From CAYJBH01 sp964369445 (GTDB lineage: Bacteria > Bacillota > Clostridia > Oscillospirales > Ruminococcaceae): DNA of 35,027 bases. Location: assembly GCA_964369445.1 (NCBI GenBank), contig CAYJFU010000019.1, forward strand, positions 1 to 35,027, given 5' to 3'. Position numbers and translations under genes: made by a program. Within the stretch, counting starts at the first letter, position 1, and every line of letters starts with the position of its first letter. Of this stretch, positions 23,097 through 31,000 are shown piece by piece. A model generated the notes under the pieces. It was given only the letters and a program-made list of their open reading frames with translations, searched no databases and was not told where the DNA came from.

Positions 23097-23168
23097 TCGA
23101 ATACTTTGTGAATTATTGAGCGTTTTTGGGCAATATGGCGGAAAAAGGCAAGAACCGGAAAGCGTGAA
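23097..23168. repeat. Dispersed repeat, family B, diverged copy
   Basis: CGAATACTTTGTG, ATTGAGCG and ATATGGCGGAAAAAGGC align in order with the copy at 17058-17124. It lies in the spacer between yqeG and the AraC-type gene, where I see nothing else of note. Confidence 0.35.
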
Positions 23169-23205
23169 TGAATATTTAGAAGTTACCATTTACCATAATA
23201 TAATA

Positions 23206-23577
23206 TCATAAATATATGCTTTGTGCAATGTCATTGTAATCAATTTTCTCGTTATCGGTATTGTTTTTCCTCATACTGCCGGGGGAGGTGCCGTATTCCT
23301 TTTTAAACACCTTGCCAAAATAACCCTCGTCGCTGTAGCCGCAGTTTATCGCTATTGCCTTGAACGGCATGTCACTGCCGCAGACGAGCTCCTTTGCGCG
23401 CGCCATTTTTACCGCCGTCAGGTAAGCCCCGGGCGTGATGCCGTACTGCGCTTTAAAACTCCTCACAAGATGCTCTTTTGTTACCCCGAGGTTGTCGCAA
23501 AGCTCCGCCACACCGTAAAGTGTCGCGTAGTTTTCCTCTATCTCTGCCTTAGCGGCGCTCATCAATTCACTGTTCAT
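23206..23577 (-). CDS. AraC-family helix-turn-helix protein, DNA-binding domain only
   Basis: This 123-residue protein consists almost entirely of the AraC/XylS double helix-turn-helix: LYGVAELCDNLGVTKEHLVR (first), then FKAQYGITPGAYLTAVKMAR and the signature AIAINCGYSDEGYFGKVFKK, EYGTSPGSMR. It lacks the N-terminal ligand-binding domain of most family members, like stand-alone MarA/SoxS-type regulators. No good ribosome site precedes the ATG, so the start is uncertain. It is transcribed away from the sugar-ABC ATPase gene with about 115 nt between them and may regulate that gene (inference). Confidence 0.85.
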   Translation of the reverse strand: MNSELMSAAKAEIEENYATLYGVAELCDNLGVTKEHLVRSFKAQYGITPGAYLTAVKMARAKELVCGSDMPFKAIAINCGYSDEGYFGKVFKKEYGTSPGSMRKNNTDNEKIDYNDIAQSIYL

Positions 23578-23623
23578 ATCAATATATTACCATAAAAAAT
23601 ACAAATTTGTCAATAAATTACCA

Positions 23624-23651
23624 TTGAAAATTATGAAAAATGCTTTATTAT
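23624..23651 (+). promoter_or_regulatory. Probable promoter of the ABC ATPase gene
   Basis: TTGAAA (23624-23629) and TATTAT (23646-23651) have a 16-nt spacer. They lie about 40 nt before the start codon in a strongly AT-rich tract shared with the divergent AraC-type gene. Confidence 0.45.
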
Positions 23652-23691
23652 TAGAATATAGAACAAACCCGAAAACAAAAGGAGTTTTTAT

Positions 23692-24798
23692 ATGGCAAGC
23701 ATTTCACTTAAAAACATCAAAAAAGTCTACTCCGGAAATGTAACGGCTGTTTCCGAGTTCAGCATGGAAATAGCCGACAAAGAGTTTATCATACTCGTTG
23801 GCCCGTCCGGTTGCGGTAAATCCACAACACTTCGTATGATCGCCGGTCTTGAGGAAATCTCCTCCGGTGAGCTTTACATCGGCGACCGCCTTGTAAACGA
23901 CGTTGCACCGAAAGATCGTGACATCGCTATGGTGTTCCAGAACTACGCTCTTTATCCGCATATGACCGTTTACAAAAACATGGCTTTCGGTCTTGAGCTC
24001 CGCAAAACACCTAAAGCGGAAATCGAAAACCGCGTGCGTGAAGCTGCTAAAATCCTTGACATCGAGCATCTGCTTGACAGAAAGCCCAAGGCTCTGTCCG
24101 GTGGTCAGCGTCAGCGTGTTGCTCTGGGACGTGCTATGGTTCGTAACCCTGCCGTTTTCCTTCTTGATGAGCCGCTTTCCAACCTCGACGCAAAACTGCG
24201 TACCGCAATGCGCACCGAGATCATCAAACTGCACAACCGTCTTGGCACAACATTCGTATATGTTACACATGACCAGACAGAAGCTATGACGATGGGTGAC
24301 CGTATCGTTGTTATGAAAGACGGTTTCATCCAGCAGATCGACACACCGCAGAACCTGTACGACAATCCTTGCAACATGTTCGTTGCCGGATTTATCGGTA
24401 GCCCGCAGATGAACTTTGTTGATGCAAAGCTTGAGAAGAGCACAGGCTACAGCCTGACAATCGGCTCTGACAAGGTAGAAATACCGGCAGAAAAAGCTGA
24501 CGCTTCTGTACTTGACGCTTATGTTGGCAAGACAGTAAAGCTCGGTATCCGTCCGGAAGACATCTCCGACACACCGGATGAGATCGCTAAGTTTGGCAAC
24601 ACACTGACCGCTAAGGTTGAGGTTAGCGAGCTTATGGGTAGTGAAGTTTACCTGTACCTCGATTACGGCGACAAGAAGATGATTGCTCGTGTTGACCCGC
24701 ACACACCGAGCCGCACAGGCGACACCATCAAGATCGGTTTCAACATGACAAAACTGCATCTGTTCGACGTAGAGACAGAAAAGGCTATCCTCAACTAA
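23692..24798 (+). CDS. MsmX/UgpC-type sugar ABC transporter ATP-binding protein
   Basis: This 368-residue ATPase energises CUT1-type carbohydrate importers. Walker A is GPSGCGKST (37-45), the Q-loop is VFQNYALYPHM (Gln83), the signature is LSGGQRQRV (135-143), Walker B is VFLLDEPLSNLD (D159, E160) and the switch is His193 in THDQTEAM. The C-terminal TOBE region (about 240-368) contains GIRPEDI and VELMGSEVYLYL-type VSELMGSEVYLYL. There is no permease or binding-protein gene nearby, which fits the multitask MsmX/MsmK type that serves several importers. Codon choice differs from the neighbours (GCT for Ala, CGT for Arg, ATC for Ile), consistent with strong expression. GGAG precedes the ATG and a terminator-like hairpin follows at 24880. 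Confidence 0.93.
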   Translation: MASISLKNIKKVYSGNVTAVSEFSMEIADKEFIILVGPSGCGKSTTLRMIAGLEEISSGELYIGDRLVNDVAPKDRDIAMVFQNYALYPHMTVYKNMAFGLELRKTPKAEIENRVREAAKILDIEHLLDRKPKALSGGQRQRVALGRAMVRNPAVFLLDEPLSNLDAKLRTAMRTEIIKLHNRLGTTFVYVTHDQTEAMTMGDRIVVMKDGFIQQIDTPQNLYDNPCNMFVAGFIGSPQMNFVDAKLEKSTGYSLTIGSDKVEIPAEKADASVLDAYVGKTVKLGIRPEDISDTPDEIAKFGNTLTAKVEVSELMGSEVYLYLDYGDKKMIARVDPHTPSRTGDTIKIGFNMTKLHLFDVETEKAILN

Positions 24799-24879
24799 TT
24801 ACAATTTTATATAGGAATAATGTGGGGTTGTCGAAATAACGTAATGTTGTATGGACGTAATAACTCATTATAACTAAGT

Positions 24880-24916
24880 TTACACACACCCCCGCCGCCG
24901 GCGGGGGTGTGTGTAA
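24880..24916. terminator. Terminator-like hairpin after the ABC ATPase gene
   Basis: A perfect 17-bp inverted repeat (24880-24896 and 24900-24916) with a 3-nt loop and a CCCCCGCC / GGCGGGGG upper stem lies 81 nt after the stop. There is no long U-run, but the position and stability fit termination. Confidence 0.6.
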
Positions 24917-25064
24917 CTGTGTAGGTTGCCTAAAGTGCAACAGTCCCATAGCACTCTAAACGTCTTGTCGTTATATATTCCGGTTTTCAGCACCCTGATA
25001 GGCGAAATTTTGTGCGGCAAACCTGCGACTTTTTAAAGCTATTTGATTATAAAGGTGAAATGCT

Positions 25065-25433
25065 ATGAAATTTACATACGTGCATAACAATATAAATGTT
25101 TTAAACCTTGAAAAGAGTGTCGAGTTTTACTCCAAGGCACTTGGCTTAAAGGAAGCAAAACGCAAACAGTCCAGCGACGGCTCGTTTATACTGGTGTTTA
25201 TGCAGGACGAAAACAGCGGCCACATGATAGAGTTGACATGGTTGCGCGACAGAGATACACCTTACAATCTCGGTGACAACGAGATACACATGGCTTTTAA
25301 GGTGGACGATTACGACTCGGCACTTGCCATGCACAAAGAAATGGGTTGTGTCTGCTACGAAAACACCGACATGGGGCTTTATTTTATAAGCGACCCCGAT
25401 GGCTACTGGACGGAAATTATACCATTTAAGTAG
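25065..25433 (+). CDS. VOC superfamily protein, glyoxalase I-like
   Basis: This 122-residue protein has two beta-alpha-beta-beta-beta repeats. The four metal-ligand positions of glyoxalase I are present: His7 (YVHNNINV), Glu56 (HMIELTW), His75 (NEIHMAFKV) and Glu117 (YWTEIIPF). Glyoxalase I isomerises the methylglyoxal-thiol adduct, but VOC proteins of this length are diverse, so lactoylglutathione lyase activity is probable rather than proven. The ribosome site AAAGGTG lies upstream of the ATG. A small hairpin (25434-25452) starts immediately after the stop codon. The next gene downstream encodes a nitroreductase-fold protein, another small detoxification-type enzyme. Confidence 0.87.
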   Translation: MKFTYVHNNINVLNLEKSVEFYSKALGLKEAKRKQSSDGSFILVFMQDENSGHMIELTWLRDRDTPYNLGDNEIHMAFKVDDYDSALAMHKEMGCVCYENTDMGLYFISDPDGYWTEIIPFK

Positions 25434-25452
25434 CCACGTGCAAACCACATGG
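25434..25452. repeat. Small hairpin abutting the VOC stop codon
   Basis: CCACGTG and CACATGG pair around CAAAC with one mismatch (a wobble on the minus strand). With its flank TAG it resembles the hairpin at 16980-16998 in the same plus-strand orientation, so it may be a further copy of that family. Confidence 0.4.
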
Positions 25453-25574
25453 CGCTAAGGCTTAAAGTGGATAGTAAATGACTGTTTATTATTTACAGTG
25501 AAATAACTTGGTGCCTTTTGCAATTTAAGGCAACAGCTTTAGTAAAAAGCGATATAAGTCTTCACATATTAGAC

Positions 25575-25595
25575 GCAAGTGCGTTTTGCACTTGC
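25575..25595 (+). promoter_or_regulatory. Leader hairpin with GTTTT loop, 28 nt before the nitroreductase start
   Basis: GCAAGTGC pairs perfectly with GCACTTGC around GTTTT. It ends exactly 28 nt before the ATG at 25624, the same spacing as the hairpins before the kinase and glyS genes. Confidence 0.5.
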
Positions 25596-25623
25596 CTGAT
25601 TCAAGCAATATAGAGGTGAAAAA

Positions 25624-26181
25624 ATGAATGAGACAATGAACATACTTTTAAACAGGCGTAGCATGAGAGCTTACAAGCCGGATATGCCCACAGCGGAGCA
25701 GCTGGATCAGATAATGCAGGCGGCTTTATGGTCGCCAAGCGCTGTCAACAAACAAGAGTGTCATGTGACACAGATAACCGATGCAAAGCTGATAAATGAC
25801 ATAAACATGCGAGCACGTGCGACATTTGATGATGCTACAAATGCACGCTTTACCGAGCGCAACGGCGGTGACCCCGATTTTTCCGTCTACTACTTTGCAC
25901 CGGTGGTTTATGTGATATCATCGCCGGATGCTGAGTTTTACAGCATATTTGACAGTGGTGTAACCGCCCAGAACATATGCATAGCTGCTGAGTCAATCGG
26001 TCTCAACAGCTGTATAATCGGCATTGTGCGCCTTATGTTACAGGACGAAGCAAACAAAGATCTGCTGGCGGCGATGAACCTGCCAAAGGGCAACATACCG
26101 CTCATGACGGTGGCAGTTGGCTACGGCAACAAGGAAATGCCGGCACCGCCGCGGGTTGATGGAAGATGCAATAAGGTTTAA
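25624..26181 (+). CDS. Nitroreductase-family FMN protein
   Basis: This 185-residue protein has the nitroreductase fold. The N-terminal FMN phosphate-binding motif is LLNRRSMRAYKPD (8-20), followed by ALWSPSAVNKQECHV. The mid-region includes GVTAQNICIAAESIGLNSCI, typical of the dimer-interface helix, and the C-terminus has TVAVGYGNKEMPAPPR. Members reduce nitro groups, quinones or flavins with NAD(P)H; the substrate here is unknown. The ribosome site GAGGTGA lies 7 nt before the ATG. The GC-rich hairpin at 26197-26238 follows as a terminator. Confidence 0.92.
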   Translation: MNETMNILLNRRSMRAYKPDMPTAEQLDQIMQAALWSPSAVNKQECHVTQITDAKLINDINMRARATFDDATNARFTERNGGDPDFSVYYFAPVVYVISSPDAEFYSIFDSGVTAQNICIAAESIGLNSCIIGIVRLMLQDEANKDLLAAMNLPKGNIPLMTVAVGYGNKEMPAPPRVDGRCNKV

Positions 26182-26196
26182 CAACACAATTTCTGT

Positions 26197-26259
26197 TTTA
26201 TGCCCCCACCACCGCCGTCAGCGGGGTGGGGGCATAAACTTAAGTGGACGAATATTTTA
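26197..26259 (+). repeat. Hairpin/terminator with inverted family A tail, copy 5
   Basis: TTTATGCCCCCACC (26197-26210) and GGTGGGGGCATAAA (26225-26238) form a perfect 14-bp stem 15 nt after the nitroreductase stop. It is followed by CTTAAGTGGACGAATATTTT (26240-26259), the inverted form of the AAAATATTCGTC tail of the family A elements. The order of parts differs from the other copies. Confidence 0.55.
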
Positions 26260-26362
26260 CCTAAAACGTGTGCTTCGCCTGATTTTTGTGTATTTAGAAT
26301 TGCATTATATATTATTTCATGATAAAATAATATATAACTTAGACGATGCGGAGTTTTACTTT

Positions 26363-27766
26363 ATGAAAACATGTAAAAATTTACTTGCTGTTCTAATACT
26401 GTGCCTGTCACTAATGCTTGTCGGATGCGCCGACTTGATAGGTGCCATGTCGGCTTTAAGCGACCTGCAAAGCGAAATGTCAAGCGGTGTTGCCGTGGAA
26501 GCAGGCACGTTTTATGAGGATTATGTCTGCGCCGAGGGCAGCGACGGCACGGTATTTGAAGAGGGCAATTTCCCATCTGTAACTATATTTGATGGACGCT
26601 TTGAAATGCGTATTATCGCCGCGGATGAGACACAGTTTGTCTACGGCGATGCCGAAATCACCCTTGAAGAGGAAACATATCTCCTCAACCTGAATGTCAC
26701 GCAAAGCGAATACGAAAACATCGAGCCAGTATACATTTTAATATACGATGATGTTGCCAACACGCTGACCGCCACATCGCAGATTGGCATGGTCGCGCCG
26801 GAGTCGGTTTATAATTTCTACTCATCGGGTTACTTTGAAGCTCCCTTTAACGGCGGCGAAGACACACCACAAGAAGCCGAAACACCACAAGAGGGTGAAG
26901 TGCCTGACGCCGACACCTCGGTGCCCGAGACCACACCTGCCGAAGAGACTGCGCCACCTGCCGTCCCTACCGATGCCACTCAATCGCCTTTGCCGGACGA
27001 TACACAGCCCACATTGAATGATTTATACAATTACATTCCAATGACCGAGGAGCTGATAGATTACTACAATCCAAAGCCGCGCGGTGGATACCCCGATATT
27101 ACATCTTTAATATTAGAGGATTGGGCCAAAGGTCGTATTATGGACGAGAACTTTTTTGACAGTATCTACAACGGCACCTACACCCTGACCGGCTACTACT
27201 GGAACAGTATGTCGCAGGTGGAACAACACACCGCACGTATTTTCGATACTGCACCTCCGCACATATATGCCCAAGCGCTCGACTTTTTTGCTACAAATCA
27301 GGTGAGCGGACTTTCGGTGGATTGTCAGGTCATTTTCGGCGCGGACATGTTTCTAACCTCCGGCAGTAGGACGGAGCGATATTTTTACGATGACGGGGTT
27401 GAAAATGCCGGTGTCGCCCTTAACTATATCGGTGGCGCGCACGAAGTCATAACACTGCAAGACGCAATATCGCAATCTTTGGATGGTACGGCTATAGGGT
27501 ATATCGAACAGTCAGGCTCTGATGTAGCGATAGTTGCCCTTGAAGATAACTACATCATGGCTTACAGCACCTCCACCGACAGTGCCGGTAAGTACGAAAA
27601 TTTAACGCTGCTTAGCCTGTCCGCCACCGTTGCCGACTATACCAGTCGTCAGGCGGAGCCGGTCTTGCTTGATTATAGTGGTGTTTCCATCGTCACGAAC
27701 GACACCGGCATAAGAATGATAGGCTCTATAGATGGAACGAGCACACTGGTGGAAAGTTACATTTAA
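26363..27766 (+). CDS. Lipoprotein of unknown function, two globular parts joined by a Pro/Thr/Glu-rich linker
   Basis: The 467-residue product begins with a lipoprotein signal peptide (MKTCKNLLAVLILCLSLMLV) and lipobox LVGC with Cys22, so it is anchored outside the membrane. Residues about 45-170 form a compact part of unknown fold. Residues 170-220 are a Pro/Thr/Glu-rich linker (TPQEAETPQEGEVP and similar). Residues about 225-467 form a second part I do not recognise, with aromatic-rich turns (GTYTLTGYYWNSMSQVEQ). The start at 26363 is chosen because the frame extending to 26117 crosses the family A hairpin and overlaps the nitroreductase gene, while GGAG lies 9 nt before 26363. It has no close partner; the GGDEF/EAL gene downstream has its own promoter. 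Confidence 0.75.
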   Translation: MKTCKNLLAVLILCLSLMLVGCADLIGAMSALSDLQSEMSSGVAVEAGTFYEDYVCAEGSDGTVFEEGNFPSVTIFDGRFEMRIIAADETQFVYGDAEITLEEETYLLNLNVTQSEYENIEPVYILIYDDVANTLTATSQIGMVAPESVYNFYSSGYFEAPFNGGEDTPQEAETPQEGEVPDADTSVPETTPAEETAPPAVPTDATQSPLPDDTQPTLNDLYNYIPMTEELIDYYNPKPRGGYPDITSLILEDWAKGRIMDENFFDSIYNGTYTLTGYYWNSMSQVEQHTARIFDTAPPHIYAQALDFFATNQVSGLSVDCQVIFGADMFLTSGSRTERYFYDDGVENAGVALNYIGGAHEVITLQDAISQSLDGTAIGYIEQSGSDVAIVALEDNYIMAYSTSTDSAGKYENLTLLSLSATVADYTSRQAEPVLLDYSGVSIVTNDTGIRMIGSIDGTSTLVESYI

Positions 27767-27849
27767 TATAGTTGTGGGCTGTTTAATGTGACAGTCCACA
27801 AGTTATATCCGTTAGCATATGAGTTTACCTTGCAGATATAATCTCGCCC

Positions 27850-27879
27850 TTGACATGGTCATTAATTTTGCGCTATAAT
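27850..27879 (+). promoter_or_regulatory. Sigma-A promoter of the GGDEF/EAL gene
   Basis: TTGACA (27850-27855) and TATAAT (27874-27879) are perfect boxes with an 18-nt spacer. The leader would be about 120 nt. I checked it for a cyclic-di-GMP (GEMM) riboswitch and saw no matching conserved core. Confidence 0.7.
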
Positions 27880-28006
27880 GATATTTGTGAAGCTATACAA
27901 TTCTATTCCACACTACCACTTTAAATTAACAGCTACAATACAAAAATGTCCAATCGGGAAAGTTTTTGCAATGAGATCCTGATGACGGATAAAGGAGATG
28001 CCAACT

Positions 28007-31000
28007 ATGGAAGCTCACAAACCTGATAATTCAAATTACAGTGTTGACGACATTCAAAAAGAAATAGCTCATGCGCCAACTCTTAAAGCTATACTGGACA
28101 TGGTTCCGATGGCTATGAACGTGTGGGATGAAAATATGAACGGAGTTATGTGCAATAAGCATGTGGCGACCTTGTTCGGACTTGAAAGCGAGAAGGATTA
28201 TCTTGAACGTGTCCATACGCTATCACCGCAGTATCAGCCGAACGGCGTTCTTTCGACCGAGCTTGGTATTCAAAATTTTCAAAAGGCCCTTGCGGAAGGT
28301 GCGTATGTATTTAATTGGATGCACCAGACATCGAATGGCGAATCGATACCGAGTGAAGTTGCACTTTATAGACTTGCTTTCCAGCAACGTCAGTTTATCG
28401 TTGGCTTTGTGCGCGATTTAAGGCAGGAATTTTCACAGCTGGGCAGTGAGGAATACAACTACTACTTTACCGATGCCGTTCCGACTGGCGTTCTGCTAAA
28501 CGAAATATCGGCGCTCTCCGAGGAGTGGTTTTTCAGCATAGATTTGCGTACCGGCAATATGCAACAGTATATGCGCTCAATAGATATGAGTAGCGCTGAC
28601 GGTGCTTCCGCTCTAGCGGTGGAGAATATAATAAAAAGTGGCTTTGTACATCAAGATGATATTGATGTTTACAAAAAAATAGTAGAAAATTTAAGCAATG
28701 GTGTGTTTGAACCGTATGACATAAGAATATTAAATGAACTTGGTGAATATCGCTACAGCCGACTGGTTTACAAGGTGATAAAAGACAAGGCCGACAAACC
28801 GATTTTTATCATTGGTAAAGGGGTGGATGTTCATGAGCAAAGGCTGCTGGAAGAGCGTTCGCAAAAGGACCTGCTCACCAACTGTTATAACAAAATAAGC
28901 GCTGAACAGATTATAGCGGAAAAGTTAAAAAGGCGGCCTGAGGCCACGCATGCGCTTTTTATCATCGACATTGATAATTTCAAAGGCGTAAACGATAATC
29001 TCGGGCACTTTTTCGGTGACGAGGTGCTTAAGGAGATTGCTGACGGCCTGCACGCTGTTTTTAGGGGTGGGGATATTATCGCCAGAATCGGTGGTGATGA
29101 GTTTATTGTTTTTATCGAAAACATAGACGATAGAAAAGTCATTGAGGACAAGGCAAAAAATATACTGAAAATTTATAACAAGACATTTTCAGGCGAATTT
29201 AAAGATTATGCTATTTCCGGAAGTGTGGGCATTGCGCTTTTTCCACAAAATGGAAAAGTATATGACGATCTGTATCAAAACGCGGATAAAGCGCTTTATC
29301 AGGCTAAAGCATCCGGTAAAAACCGCTTTGTAATTTACACCGACGAGCTGAATGTCGGCACAATGCGCAACACAACCAAAATAGAAAATGCAGATAGAAT
29401 AGCCGGGGTCTTTTTCGACTACGACCTTATTTCTGCCGTATTTAATATACTTTATGAGCGTGGCGGAGACAAAACCTCCATCGATTTTGCGCTTAAATAC
29501 ATCTGCCAGAAATACAACGCCGACAGAAGCTATATATTCGAAACGCTTGATAGCGGACTGACTTATGACAACACATTTGAGTTTTGCAAGGCTGGAATAA
29601 GCAGCGAAATCGACAACCTACAACAGCTTCCGGCAGAAATATTTGCAGATTTTATTGAAAATGCGCACAACGGCATCATCTACTCCAACAACCTGCGCGA
29701 AACTTTGGAAATCGACATTGCTTTTGAAACAATGGTAAATCAAGGAATACTGTCCTTCGTGCATGCGCAGATCAAAAAAGACGGCATGATGACGTTTTTT
29801 ATCGGACTTGACGACTGCACCAAGACAAGAGTGTGGAGTGAAAAGGAGATAAACAGCCTACAGTACATGGGAAAGCTGCTGTCAATCATATTGCAAGGCA
29901 CTCACCTGCGCGAAGAAGTAGATAAACTTGCCGAAAACAACAAAAATTCAGCACATATTTTAAACAGCACCGATGATGTTGTATATATAGCCGACACAGA
30001 GAATTATGACCTGCTCTATCTCAATGAAACGGGATTTAAAGCGGTCGGATCCCCCGGTAAAGAGATATTAGGAAGTGTAAAATGCTATAAAATGTTACAG
30101 GGGCTTGATGCACCATGTGAATTTTGCACAAACCACCTATTAAAGAGCGATGAATTTTACGAGTGGACGTTCTATAATCCTGTAATAGAGGCAACCTTTT
30201 TGCTTAAAGATAAGCTGATACCGTTTAACGGTAAGCTTGCAAGGCTGGAGATAGCAACAAATATTTCAAAGACGGTTACACTTGAAAAGGAGTTGCAGGA
30301 GCGCCTTGTGGACGAGAAATTTTTGTCCGGTTGCGTAGAGTTATTACACTCCGGCAACGATCCGTCGGTGTCGATATACAAACTGCTTAAAAGGGTGGCA
30401 GGTNNNNNNNNNNACCTAAGCAACACTTACGAATGGTGTGAGGACGTGGTACCCGGCTACCAAAGCGAATTGCAGCAGTTGCCGATAAGCGAACTTTCCT
30501 TTTTGTTTGAGCGCTGTAAAAAGCAACAGTCATTCTCCATGCGGATCGATGATGAAAGTATGTCTAAGCAGTCGCTTGAATATCACTTGATGAAAATACA
30601 AAAGCTTACAAATCTAACAATATGTTCTATAGTTTCCGATGACAGAATAACCGGCTTTGTCGGGATGGACAACCCGCAACGAAACGCAAAGAAAGCGCTT
30701 ATACTAGAGACTGTATCTAAATTTATTGCAAATTTTTTGGATGAAACAGAATTTGTAACAAAATTGAACAGGTTGAGCTATTACGACACACTGACCGGTC
30801 TTAAAAATCGGCAGAGTTACAATGATGCTATAAAAAGTTTGAACAAAAAGCACATCGAAAGTCTCGGTGTCATTTACATCGATATCAAGGGTTTGAGCGC
30901 CATAAACGACAGTAAAGGCGTTTTGTACGGTGACACTATTCTAAAGCGTTTGGCAGAGATACTGACCGACATCTACGGTGAGGATGTTTACCGTGTGGGC

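Noticed and set aside
23704..24759. 351-codon minus-strand frame opposite the ABC ATPase
   Set aside because: Long antisense frames are expected opposite genes with strong codon bias. The translation has no recognisable domain and the sense gene is certain.
25014..25026. Small CAAAC-loop hairpin before the VOC gene as another copy of the 28-nt leader hairpin
   Set aside because: It ends 38 nt before the start, has a shorter stem and the opposite loop orientation.
26117..26362. Upstream extension of the lipoprotein frame
   Set aside because: It overlaps the nitroreductase gene and crosses a terminator-like hairpin, and it would bury the signal peptide 82 residues inside the protein.
27880..28006. 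Cyclic-di-GMP riboswitch in the GGDEF/EAL leader
   Set aside because: The roughly 120-nt leader lacks the conserved GEMM core and paired arms.
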